Positions 11,750 through 22,670 of a stretch of 64,000 bases of DNA are shown piece after piece. A program made the translations under genes and the position numbers. This DNA comes from Flabesymbios commensalis. Taxonomy: Eukaryota; Annelida; Polychaeta; Terebellida; Flabelligeridae. The number at the start of each line of letters is the position of its first letter. The stretch's first letter is position 1. The notes beneath the pieces were generated by a model. That model saw only the letters and a program-made list of their open reading frames with translations. It did not search any database and was not told the DNA's origin. The DNA lies in assembly GCA_964017125.1 (NCBI GenBank), contig OZ024908.1, positions 60,457,521 through 60,521,520 of the forward strand, read 5' to 3'.

Positions 11750-13430
11750 CCATGACATGTTTTATGCAGATAATTTCCTCGCGATTTTTTTAGGCGTCAG
11801 TCTTGTGAAAAAAGACATTTCTGGCTTGCAATGGTGGATTAGAAGAGCTACAATACCACTATCAGTTCCTGCAACGTCAATGTTGGATTGAGTTTGTGCC
11901 AGCTCAACAGCTGTGTTCACAATCAGAGTATCAGCACCACTGGGTACTCGGAGAACGTCCATTCAGTGATTTTCTACGAAGCATTTTGTTAATCCCTCGA
12001 TGAAACGGGTCTTTTTTGTATTGTTGGACAGAAAGGTATGCTGTGTAATTGTGGGGTTCATATCTGATGTGAAGTTTATATCAGCCGACTGGGTGAGCAA
12101 AGCTCATATTTTGGGTGTGCTCAAAAACTAGTATTGTATTCTTCACAATACCCATCGAACATAACAACTACTGTGCTGCCAAAGTGTCGTTTGACATTAT
12201 GACATATTCTTCATAAAGCTCATGGTATTTTGATGCATTTGCTGGCCATACAACTGTAGGAGGGGTGAATTCTCCATCCAACACACAAAACAATTTTCGG
12301 GTAATTCATCTGGCACCTCATTTATTTGTAGACGTGCTATCAGGTCCATTAGATTAGATTTATCTATTTTTCTCAAAAGTTCATGCTCATCAAACAAGGA
12401 GGTTGGATACACAGCCCATTCATATGCAATGCACTAAGACAAATCATTTCCATTCTTTATCATGCACATGATCCGATTAATCAGCTGGTTAAAATTAATC
12501 AGAACCATGTCATTACCTATTTGTATTGCTGCATATATGATGAACCACACTTCTTTTATTCCACTTCCACCTATGATGGTGTCTATAGCTCCATAAATGA
12601 CATGATAATATGGAACCCACCTAACCTAATCACAACTGTTCATAGTTCACTGATCGGATCAGAAGAAGCAACCATTTGCCTTTGCATATACAATGGAACC
12701 TGCTATGAGCAGCCACTCTTATGAGCAGCCAGCCTCCTATGGGAGGCCACTTTGGCATTCCCCAAAATGGCATTTTGTATACAAATGGACCTCCTATGTT
12801 TCTGCTGGAATGTATTATGTAGTGTCAAGAGGTTGCTTACATGTATCAACAACATCAATGTCGTCTTTTTTTCTTCATATTTTCTTATTCAATATTTTAT
12901 ATCCTGTGTCTAAAAATCACACAACTGGTGTACGGTTATTTGTTGCAGTTATGATGATATAATCTCCAAACTTGCTTATAAGCATGATAAGAGCGGTTTT
13001 TAGTGTTTGTAATTGACAAATAACTGTTTCAGAGCCAACACAGTTACTAAGTATGCTCATTAAATTGTCCAGAGTATAATGGCACTCTTCATTTTCTTTA
13101 AAAAAACGTGACCAATTTTCAAAGATGGTCTGTGTCATTTAATAAGCATAGACGATCAACATCCTTGGTGGATACTTGCATTTAATGTAAGGTAGATAAC
13201 ATCCTTTGTGATGGTAGCGGGCTTCTGCTGCTACCAGATCTCTTTCGATACTAATTCTCCCCTTAACTTCTACGCTCCTGTCATCACCCCCTGTTCTGTA
13301 AAACATTCTGTAGTAGTCTGGATTCCATGAGTTAGGACTGATATTATATCTCATCTCACCAACGGCTTTTGCTTTCAGTATATATCGGCATTTTCCCCCA
13401 CAGGACATAGGTTTTGCTTTTTATGGATGT
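11750..13430 (-). pseudogene. Decayed EADT/DTD (PIN-like?) family member, copy 2
   Basis: Read on the minus strand from 13430 leftward. The blocks are KGRISIERDLVAAEARYHHK (about 13290-13230), CHYTLDNLMSILSNCVGSE then KFGDYIIITATNNRTPVV (13085-12917), LGGFHIIMSFMGAIDTIIGG (about 12630-12560), YPTSLFDEHELLRKIDKSNL (12412-12345), FGSTVVVMFDGY (about 12185-12150), TKKTRFIEGLTKCFVENH (about 12015-11965), GADTLIVNTAVELAQ (about 11940-11895) and DVAGTDSGIVALLIHH (about 11880-11830). The order is that of the uncharacterised family also seen at 1-1560, and here more of the N-terminal half survives. Frame changes and a stop before the last block show it is dead. A pogo-like terminus at 12686 lies inside it. 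The gene is enclosed by an inverted repeat pair (10460-10850 and 13865-14080). A nuclease role is inference from the acidic motif only. Confidence 0.65.
12686..12760. mobile_element. Pogo/Tigger-like terminus inside the pseudogene
   Basis: The sequence tacaatggaacctgctatga, followed by repeats of gagcagcca and gggaggccac, has the style of pogo-superfamily ends (CAGTGGAACCT plus repeated short blocks after a TA). It interrupts the coding blocks of the minus-strand pseudogene. I could not find the opposite end. Confidence 0.4.
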
Positions 13431-13864
13431 ACTCTGTGTGACATGAAGTTGAACAGTCTCTGTCCGCTTCTTTTGAAGCGCTGTGATAATTCATCATTGT
13501 ATATTTTACTAGCATTTCTCAGTGTATCTTGGCCTTTCTACTTAACTGATACTGTATCACAATTTAACAGCGACTGCTCACATACTAGATAAATGTCATA
13601 TTTGATTGTGACACAGCACACAATTGTTAATAAGTATAATATTATAGTGACTAAGGTCTGTATGTAGGCTTAGTGATTTTCTTAAAACAGACTCTGGTTA
13701 CTAGTATTAAGGCCGCCTAACGTTACTTGTATGATATATCCTATTACATTTTATTTTTATACATCCGTACCATTTTGTAAGGAAGTAGTGTTAAGAAGAA
13801 TTTAATCACCTTTAATTTAAATCTAACATGAAAGCTCTGCGACTATTTTGAAAAAAATGACTTC

Positions 13865-14080
13865 CATATCTGGATTTTTTTCAAAATGGCCATTTCGATT
13901 TTTTTTAATTTTGAAGTTAGCTCCAGTCTCAAAGGGTGCAAGTTTTTTCTGGTGATTATTTGAACCCCAATGAACAATATCCGAGCAAAACAATTCTGTT
14001 CCAATTTTTTCCTTATTGGTCAAAATTTTGATCTATAATGACTGCACTATACGACGAGAGCTTCTCTTTGGGCGCTCGTA
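13865..14080. repeat. Right inverted-repeat arm matching 10460-10640
   Basis: The reverse complement reads gtgcagtcattatag, then attggaacagaatt, aataatcacc, aacttgcaccctttgag and gaaatggcc. It parallels the left arm in the same order, with moderate divergence. The pair could be old terminal repeats of a ~3.6-kb element. Confidence 0.6.
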
Positions 14081-14380
14081 GAGTTCTAAAATATTTCAAA
14101 AACTTTCAACAGTATTAAGAGCTAGTCAGAAATTTGTTCTTCTTCAAGCCTACGATATATCTCTAATATCTAAATATATTGTCTATTGAAGGATGCATAA
14201 ATATTACTGTGCAAAACATGTAGGGCATATCGTTAGAAGCAAAAAAAATAAGTTGGTGATATTTTTTCGTTTGCTTTAGGCATCAAAACACAGGTACGAA
14301 CGCAGATAATGAAAATGTAATTATTTCCCTGTAAAACAAAATGCTTTGACACTGATGTTGAGCAACCGTCTGTGACAATA

Positions 14381-14635
14381 TTAATCCTTTCAAGCCTGAC
14401 TTTGCCATAATCATCTTCATCCACTACAAGCCGCGAATTGCTGTCGCAATTCTCGACTTGTAGGCCCCTGGTGGATGAAGATGATTTGATGTGGTTTAAA
14501 AATTAAAGAAAAATGTATTGGTAAACTAGTTTCATGAAAATTCTCGTTTTAAAACCCCTAGTTGGAGGAAAATTGGGTCTGTTTTCAGGGATGTAAAATG
14601 GTGCTTTAATTCATCGTGAGGGCTTGAAGGGTTAA
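14381..14635. mobile_element. piggyBac-like MITE, TTAA target, 255 bp
   Basis: TTAA lies at both ends (14381-14384 and 14632-14635) with inverted termini ttaatcctttcaagcc and, inverted, ttaacccttcaagcc. A perfect 16-bp inverted pair (aatcatcttcatccac, 14409-14424, against 14471-14486) encloses a second palindrome, tacaag ... gcgaattgc/gcaattc ... cttgta (14425-14462). TTAA duplication and CCC(T)TT-type ends are typical of piggyBac derivatives. No transposase is present. Confidence 0.65.
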
Positions 14636-15779
14636 GCCGACGTCTCGTGTTTCCTGGGATGTACACGTACATCATAATATCGTTCATGCCATGGATAGCA
14701 CGCAATATGTCTTAAGGCCTTAATGAGATCGCAGTAACGTCGCTAACGATGGCATTGGCGTAGAGTCGACGTGAATAATGTCAAGTACGGGGGTTTTAAT
14801 TGACGTAGCATGAGCGTTGACGAGGAAAATTTATGTTCTGACTGTCGGCTGCAGTGAGGTGTCACTGTTTTCTTCTCAATCGGAGCGCGAAATCATGTCA
14901 TCGTTCGTGTTATTATTATAGAGTGAACTCAACGCTTTAACCCCCGGTCCCGAATATAATCGCTTTTCATTTTTTATCAGCACATTAAATACGAGCTTTT
15001 GAACATGTTGAGGAGAACATCTGACATCAATCAACAAGATTTCAAAATCGTTGACCTCCATTTTGTCAAATCTAAATAATTTTCACTCACTTCGCGATCC
15101 ACAGGTTCAAGTGGGTGAAAATTCCAATTAAATAATGTGGCAATTCAATGCTTAAAAAAATGGCCACATCATGTTATAAGGCGCATAACTGACTTATAAG
15201 GGGCGTAGCAAGAACGTGCGAGCTTGAAAGCTGCATATCTAAGGGCTCACAGCATGTCCAAACTGTGCTAGTTAAAGTGTTCAAGATACGCTACAGTCTT
15301 CTGACTTGGTCCTGGTTTGAGTGTGATTGTGGATCAAATTCCGGTTCCTGTAGACGGCCAGATCTGCGCGGCACATGATGAGAAGGCAGCTAATAACTTT
15401 CTGAGATAGATTCCTGCAGTTATTCTGATAATGTTGTCCTGGTAGGCCCGTGTTAATTAACAGATCAATACGGGTCAAGCATATGCCGTCCCGGAGAAAC
15501 GGGAGTCGTGCGGCCGATGGTAGAGTGACAGTCGGTATAATTGGGGGTGAGTCTGGTGGGCACGCCGATACCAGCGCCGCGGCGGGAGATTTAAAGGGGA
15601 TAGGAGATGGGGAAGATTGCATTCCTCACATGTATCATCAGCATATGGCTGTCACTGCGCCCCAGGAATCTGTCTCGCATTCTCTTCCACGGGGCTCTGT
15701 TATATCCCGATAAAATGGGGGTTGAATGTTGGGACGAACATTGAACCCACCGTCTTCAAAATGCAAGATCGTCATGTTT
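14636..15779. other. No recognisable gene
   Basis: A cgtctcgtgtttcctggg remnant at about 14641 is half of a CAGCAAACA hairpin. The longest frames (minus 15281-15622 and plus 15450-15713) overlap each other in antisense and resemble nothing I know. The first contains a readable stretch, LTRIDLLINTGLPGQHYQNN, but I cannot support a gene call. Confidence 0.45.
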
Positions 15780-16038
15780 ACCAATCCGAAACCTATGCGA
15801 TATATCGTAATTTGTACGACATGTACAATACGAGTCATATCGTGGGTTTCGGATTGGTCGAGGTGGCCATCGAAATGGCCATCTCGACCAATCCGAAGCC
15901 TATACGATATATCGTAATTTGTACGACAATACGGGTCATATCGTGGGTTTCGGATTGGTCGAGATGGCCATCGTGATGGCCATCTCGACCAATCCGAAGC
16001 CTATGATATATCGTAACTTCTGCGATAATACGGGTCAA
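15780..16038. repeat. Tandem repeat of ~101-107-bp palindrome-rich units
   Basis: Units begin accaatccgaa at 15780, 15887 and 15988. Each has cgatatatcg, a closing ttcggattggtcgag that pairs with the unit start, and a gatggccatcg(t/a)gatggccatc palindrome. Each unit can therefore fold into a multi-stem figure. Copies 1 and 2 are about 90% alike, and the third is cut short. Confidence 0.8.
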
Positions 16039-16085
16039 GGGCAATGCCCGTGTCTTAACATCTCATCGCTGTCACTATGATCGCC

Positions 16086-16300
16086 ATTTAAGGGTCATCT
16101 ATCACCCCTTATATAGTATGAATAATTATGTCCTTATATGGGGTGATTGGCTATCATGTGACCCTCTCAGAGGGTCACATGATAGTCAATCACACCATAT
16201 AAGGAAACACTTGTGCCCCATCTTGTGGCAACTTTGATGTATTTGTCACAAATTTATTCATACTATATAAGGGGTGATAGATCACCTTTAAGGGTCAAAT
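16086..16300. repeat. 215-bp hairpin element with a one-sided insertion
   Basis: The left arm (16094-16169) contains atctatcaccccttatatag, atgaataattatgtccttat and gctatcatgtgaccctc. The right arm repeats it inverted at over 90% identity. The right arm carries an extra ~45 bp (about 16205-16250, cttgtgccccatcttgtggc ...) absent from the left. The arms meet at gaccctctcagagggtc (about 16162-16178). Likely a MITE or foldback element. Confidence 0.8.
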
Positions 16301-17055
16301 AAACTGTTACGCGACGGACAGTTGACAAAAAAACATTGGCATTTTTTTTAACTTAGTCGGCGGATATTTCCTGAACTAAACCACCCCGGACTGGTTCAGT
16401 ACGCGCTCCATTCTAAACGTCGGACAGCCCCGGTGAGATATGTTTTGCTAGTTTTTGTCTGGTACAAGGCCATAAATCGTGCCAGAATAATAACTAGAGA
16501 GTCGCTCGGTGCAGCAGGTCTACTTATACACTTCGTTATGCCTTCCTCTGAGCGATACCCCTTTGTATCTATTTTTAACTTTGGCCGTCGATAAAGCACC
16601 CAAGGCTCAATTTTTGCTAATTTTGACACACTTTCACCTCGTCTTTCTGGTAATTTCATATGACAACCACGCAAGCATTTTGACACTTTTTTCCCGTGGA
16701 CCAGAACTCGACCATGTGTTGTAAGATAGTGTTTTTATTAGAAGTGTATATTCGTCTACACCGAGTTATAATGTCATTCAATGTGGAGCTCGTCATTTGT
16801 TACTTTATGAAGGTAACAATAACATTTCGCATGGCACATAATAAATTGGTGAAACAGGTAGTTTTCTATAGTATGCATTTCTATTTGTGCGTTTTTTCCA
16901 TTCATATCTAAACTTTGTACAGTTTGTTATACGGTACTCGTTCCATTTTTAAAATATTTTTTCTCAAGAAATATTGGTTTTGTGGTAAAACTTGTATATA
17001 CTCTCTTATGTGTACGATTTTCGCGCTAAAGTTGTTGCTAATGGGCTTCAGTCAC
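16301..17055. other. No recognisable gene
   Basis: A 96-codon minus frame (16396-16686) overlaps plus frames of similar length. None shows a known motif, a plausible splice context or a composition distinct from the surroundings. Confidence 0.4.
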
Positions 17056-17150
17056 GCAGCAAACACCTAATGTCAATTTAATGCTGGACCGCCGTCTGCG
17101 ACGCCGGCCCATCATTAACCCAACATTGGCGCAACATCTCGTGTTTGCTG
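17056..17150. mobile_element. Short hairpin element, CAGCAAACA family, copy 3
   Basis: The ends are GCAGCAAACAC and GTGTTTGCTG. The centre is CCGTCTGCGACGCCGGCCC, and the inner arms are TTAATGCTGG / CATCATTAA and CAACATTGG. The size and order match copies 1 and 2, but the arms have diverged. Confidence 0.7.
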
Positions 17151-17400
17151 TGTGGCAGCCCACCGCTACAAAGACAAACAGCTGTAACTGATGACTGGAT
17201 CAAGTATTCAGTTACTGCTGCTTGCCTTTCCGCGGAATGACAGGTGACTCGCTGATAAATTCTCAGATTACGTGACGGGCGTTTTTATGAGGTGTGTAAT
17301 GCCGTTACACAAACATAACTCATGGTTCTGTGTCTGACTGAGCATCTCATCCTCAAGATATACGAGATCCACTGTCTGACGCAAGTGATTGCAATGATTA

Positions 17401-17640
17401 TATTCAACGCGTGCCCTACTGAATTATTTAATGACATTTATTATTCGCTTAAAACTAGAATTGCGTTTCCAATTCTAGTTTTAAATGAATGAAAAATGGT
17501 AAATATATTGAATGCAATATATATTCAACCCGTGCCTTCATGATTTATTTAATAACATGTTTCATTCATTTAAAAAGTGGAATTGCGTTATCAATTCTAG
17601 TTTTAAATTAATGAAAAATGAAAAAAATATATTGAATCAG
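17401..17640. repeat. Two tandem ~118-bp units, each with an AATTCTAG palindrome
   Basis: Both units run tattcaac(g/c)cgtgcc ... gaattgcgttnncaattctag ... atgaaaaatg ... tatattgaat. Each holds the inverted pair ctagaattg / caattctag (17454-17482) or its diverged equivalent. Confidence 0.75.
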
Positions 17641-17830
17641 ATATCTAGTAAAAAAAGCAACACAAGGGCTATACAAGCTTTGTACAGCTGAGAGATTCCC
17701 ATATAAAATGTAATTTACAAGAGATTTATCACCAAATCGTTGAAATTCTTATATTATTTTATTTCACCCCCGCAGAAAAATAATCTAGCTTGGTGAAAAA
17801 CTGCACCACTACCTGTGATCACGCTCATGT

Positions 17831-18918
17831 TTAACCCTTTAAACGCGGCCCCCGAGTATACTCGGGGGCAAAAGATGTCTCCCTGTCGCGGACCCCGAGT
17901 ATACTCGGGTTCAGAGTGTGTTTATTAGTGTTTTTTTTTGTATTTCTGTCTGTAAAATCAATGTGGTCCGGTAATCATGGGGATAGCCTTGTTTTTGCTG
18001 ATAAAAGTTTGTTTCTCTTTTGATTGTGCATGGATAGCACCCCATAATAATATCTGGGTCGATGTAGAGCTGTTATTCTTAAAGGATTCTTTTGGAACGA
18101 AACATTCAAAATGCAAACCATATATTTTTGTTATCAAAGAATACAATAAAACAAACCATACCTTCATTTGGCATCATCATCATGCTTAAAATGCTATAAT
18201 AATACTTAGATGACATATATCGCAGCAGGATTGCATGGTTGCACACTTAATCATTACGTATTATCTAATCGTTACGCATTTAGTACACATTACCCATAAA
18301 CTGATAAACCTGACATTTTACATGACCTTGACATAACCTTCACGTTTATTTTGGGCGGCATCCATGCAGTAGTGCACAACGTCAACCCATGTCAACCTCC
18401 ATACCCAATAATGTATCAATCTTTTGCGATGGAAGCCCAAGGTGATGCTACACGCTGCTGCATAATTGTAATTTGGCTTGTTCAATTGAGCCTTGAGGAA
18501 TGGGGGTGTGATAAGGGCAAACATGGGGGCATTACGCCTCCCATTATCATCACTGCCCTAGATTTCCTAAAACTGTGTGCTGAAATGATACCCGACCAAG
18601 TATTTGTCACCATCAGTCCTTTCTAATGGATGACTGCACCACTAAACAGTTTAAAATTGATAAAAAGTGGGTATTTTCAATATTTTTTGCGAGTTTGATC
18701 TTGAAATGACCTCGATGTGACCTTGACATGACCTTGGTGTTATGCACCAGTAAAGCACAACTCCTTCTCATGTTATTATTTGCTCATAAGCTAAGATCCT
18801 GCTGTCTTCATACAAATCTGACATTACAAAATATTCTGATTTTTTTTCAATCCCCCTCCCCAGGAATTCAGCGGTGGGGATGCAAGTGTACCCAGAAGTC
18901 CATCGTTAAAAGGGTTAA
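17831..18918. mobile_element. piggyBac-like non-autonomous element, TTAA target, 1.09 kb
   Basis: The left end is TTAACCCTTTAAACG (17831). The right end, inverted, is TTAACCCTTTTAACG (ending 18918). TTAA is duplicated. Just inside the left end are two copies of a palindrome with core CCCGAGTATACTCGGG (17851-17866 and 17894-17909) about 40 bp apart. The interior has overlapping short frames with no transposase motif. Confidence 0.65.
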
Positions 18919-21454
18919 TATATAGTCTAAGAGCATTAGTGTTCAAACCCGCTAAAAATCCGTATATATTGTGGATTCATAAGCAAAAAGTCCCTAAGTT
19001 TACTGTCTGTGCTTTCCGCACAATGTCTAGTTTTCAAACTGACCACCACAAAGCATTTAAGGAAATATTTTATTATGTCCATCTGACGAAAATATGTATG
19101 GAAGTTGTTTAATATGTACGAAATACATTTGAAATAAATCTATTTCGATTAAATTCAATATGGCCGCCCTCGGCTATCTTGAATTAATAACTTCTGACAT
19201 TATGTACCTAAAATCTAATGTAATACCAAGGGACTAATCTTAGCACACAAATCCCATTGGAATGGTTATTTTTACGTTTCAAGGTCATCTAGAGGTCACT
19301 AGATAAGATGGCTACCGATAACCACCATGCAAATGATATATTTTCACCAGTGACCACATCGTTGATTTAAAAATAAACTGATTTATTTTAATTTTAATTT
19401 TTGCATTTCAAGGTTATCTAGAGGTCAAAACCAATAAAACCGCGATAAAAGACCATATTAAGTGAAATCCAAGATGTCTGCGAAAAAACTTACATGACAC
19501 CAATGTATTTCGACCAGTTGGATTCTCAACTTCTCAAATAACAGTTAGGCCCTACCGAAATTAAATTTAATGCCTCATTTCAACTAATTTATATGCACTG
19601 ATTTGTTTACCTTTTAAAATCATACGGAGATCAAATCTAAAATCACCACAATAGACAGATAACATACATTATGTGGTACCGCATGAGGATAAGCAGAAAA
19701 CACCTTTGAAATCATCATGTATCCATACACGTGAGTGTTAAAAAATACTCACTCGTGTCCATGGTGACTCTCACGAATTATAATGTTCACACATCATGTG
19801 TAATACCCACACAAGTAGTGTCCACATAACGCCACCCAAGCTTTTATGGCAGCCTCTTATACCCCTGCATGAATTTATGGGTTGACGTCTGAAAAACTGA
19901 CAGTCCTGACCTAAAAAACATGGCCAACTCTATTGACCTTGTGTTTATTCTTCCAAGCTCCAATAATCAGATGCAAGACAAGTATTTCCCATGACTTGTA
20001 GAGCCAAGTGCAAAAGTGCTATCTAATTTGCTGTTTTACAATACACCCAAATTGAGATTCTGTCCGTTCGTGCTTTCAAATTGTGTCTCCCTTCCCAAAG
20101 CAATTATAATGAATCCTTATTTGGTTCAAATTGACAGTTAGTGTTATTCCATCAGACCCCTGCCAACTGCAAGCAGTCTGCGGTTTATCTATCGTTGATC
20201 TTCATAATCTATGGGATCGTATAGTGTGCATCTAAATTACTGACGCTGTTAAAATATTTTAAAACAATATTTTCACAGCAGTGGATTTACATTTTTCTCA
20301 AACATTTATTTTTTGTATGACCTCAACTAATGCCATTTGAGCATAATGTTTATTGTTATTTTATGTCACATATTAGCATTTCGTGCCCCACATTGAACAT
20401 TCTAAATGGTGACACGTCACATCAAATACCAAATGCATTAAAAGACATCCTTAACTCTTATGTGTCATTAAAATAATGACCTTTATGTCCTGAAATAGAC
20501 CATAGATGACCTATGATTACAATATTGGTTATTTTAATGTCAATTATTAGCATTTGGAGCATCACACTAATGATTAGCTCCTCCGATATGACAGTTTGTT
20601 TAATAACCATATAGTGCTGCGGCCATTCTCTAAAAGAGGCCTAGAAATATTATTTATCCTATATTCTAAATATTGGTCAGTATATTCTTGAATTTTCACC
20701 AGTTTAAGATATAATTTTTAAGCGAAAACACACTGGATATTCCACATATTGTGTGAAATAAGAGTCTAATAAATTATAGTTATGCTTAAGTAAAAAAAAA
20801 TTTTTAATGCAGAAATGTATTAATGATCATAAGCGCTACATATTCTGCTCGTCTCAAATCGCTGATGTCACTTACATGTTTTTTATCACGTCAGCTTCAT
20901 TCATAGCCATGGAAAATATGTGCGCAAATATCACTGAATTAAAAAAAAATATGGTTTTGCTTTGTTCTACCATGGGGGGGGGGGGCTCATTTTTTACACT
21001 CTCCTGGGCGCTACACTAGTAAATAACCTCGATGACCTTGACCCCCCCCCCCAAAAAAAAAGAATAAAATGCTGACAAATATTTTACTGAATAGAAAGAG
21101 AGCATACTGTGACACTGTTAGCGTTTTTGCGATATTCCGATAACCCAAAATACACAGACGATAATTACCATTATATGAGTTATATACAAACAAATACATT
21201 TGGTGCCCCCCCAAAAAACATACTACATTTGGGTTCATTACAAAAATATTAGCTTCCATAGGATCATTTCATTCCACCTTAAATGCTCCTGGATTATAAG
21301 ATACAGGCGAGCTAACTAGCAGCTGCTGTTATAGACTGTGTCCTCTGTTCTTTTTCATAGTCTGTCTGCTGTGATATTCATGATATACTACAATTATATT
21401 ATACATGTATTAAGCTGCCAGTATTGGTAAACAATACTGTCATAAAACAAGTAG
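18919..21454. other. AT-rich, no recognisable gene
   Basis: It contains scattered atggccgcc and ccaagatgtctgcg words, G and C homopolymers (about 20975-20987 and 21043-21055) and diverged low-copy similarity to other AT-rich parts of the window. No coding frame is credible. Confidence 0.55.
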
Positions 21455-22670
21455 ATAGCACAAACACTTGGGCATTGTCTTGAACAAAACGCTATCATGG
21501 TCTGATCACATCAACGAAATAACAACCAAGTCAATGAAACGTGTCCATTTACTCCGTTTATTTAACTACAAAATGAGTTGCTCAGCACTATACATCGTTG
21601 TTATCTTTCTTTTATACGTCTACTTTAGAATATGGAGATGTAATTCTCGACAACTGTTCCCAGAATGATAAAAATACCCTTGAGAACATTATTTATAATG
21701 CGCTGCGTCTGATCACAGGTTGTAAGGAAGGTACATCACGCCAACTGTCATTGGAGAAAAATGGACTTTGGCACTTTGCAAACCAGGCAAACGTTTCATA
21801 AAATTTTAAAATTTTACAGCATGGTATTTAAAACCTATCCAGACAACCTCCAAACCCTTTCAACGGGCCCTGGGGAATAGTAGAATTACCATTGGAGTTC
21901 AATTATTTGGGAAATCGTTACAGAACATCATACTTTCGTTTTCCCTTTCTCCCTTCGAGTACACATAGAACCTGCTACCGTCCATCATACGTTGCTGTTC
22001 TCGAAAGGTTCTATCTAAAAGTAAACTAACTGACTACCTGAAAGTTAAGTCCATAGTACCCAAACATTTTTATATTGGCAATTGACTTGATCAAATTAAT
22101 CTCTGTCAAATAAGGTTAAACGTCTTTTCATTAAATGGGGATCTATATAACAAATCTTGTATACCCAGCCCCATATGTACATGTGGGCCACACATCGAGT
22201 CTTTAGACATTATTTTCTCCATTGCAGCAATTACACTTTTCAATATGTTCTGTTTTGTTATATATTATTATTTTTGTTATATATATATTATTATTATTAC
22301 TTTCATTTCATTTTTTTTATCATAACTATAGTGTGTATTTCTGTATATCTTTGTTTCGAAATGTGTGAATATGTAATTTTATTTTTGCGCCGCCTTGAAG
22401 GCATCTTTCATGCAATTGCTTATATTGTGTGTATTCATTTGTTTGCGACTTCGTATAAGTAGGTCTTATTGTTGTGTATTTGCTTGGTCACATTGTGATG
22501 GTATTGCATAGAGGTACCAATGTTAAATTTATTTAGGTGATTATTTAATATGCTTGTATATATATATATGTTTCATACCACACTTTTATTTGCACCTGCA
22601 TCCGCACCGAGGAGACACTGACCTGAGCTTTGTAGCTATTTGTAAATCCTCGTTAAATAAATATGTTTAC
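21455..22670 (+). mobile_element. 3' end of a non-LTR retrotransposon (decayed)
   Basis: Two adjoining frames carry the end of a LINE reverse-transcriptase protein. The first (from 21468) has LGIVLNKTLSWSDHINEI-like sequence; the second (about 21620-21800) has LEYGDVILDNCSQNDKNTLE followed by RLITGCKEG. Further on, at about 21900-21975, YRTSYFRFPFLPS is readable, then a C-terminal zinc-knuckle-like segment (PICTCGPHIES ... HYFLHCSNY, about 22160-22230). Family knowledge places these in the CR1/L2/jockey-type C-terminus. The element is 5' truncated and frame-broken. The 3' region ends near cctcgttaaataaatatg (about 22650-22668), which contains an AATAAA-like signal. Confidence 0.7.

Noticed and set aside
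15281-15622. 113-codon minus frame as a host exon
   Set aside because: It overlaps an antisense frame of similar length and resembles no known protein. Its ends show no convincing splice signals.
21011-21259. 82-codon minus frame with FFFFGGGG
   Set aside because: Driven by C and A homopolymers on the plus strand.
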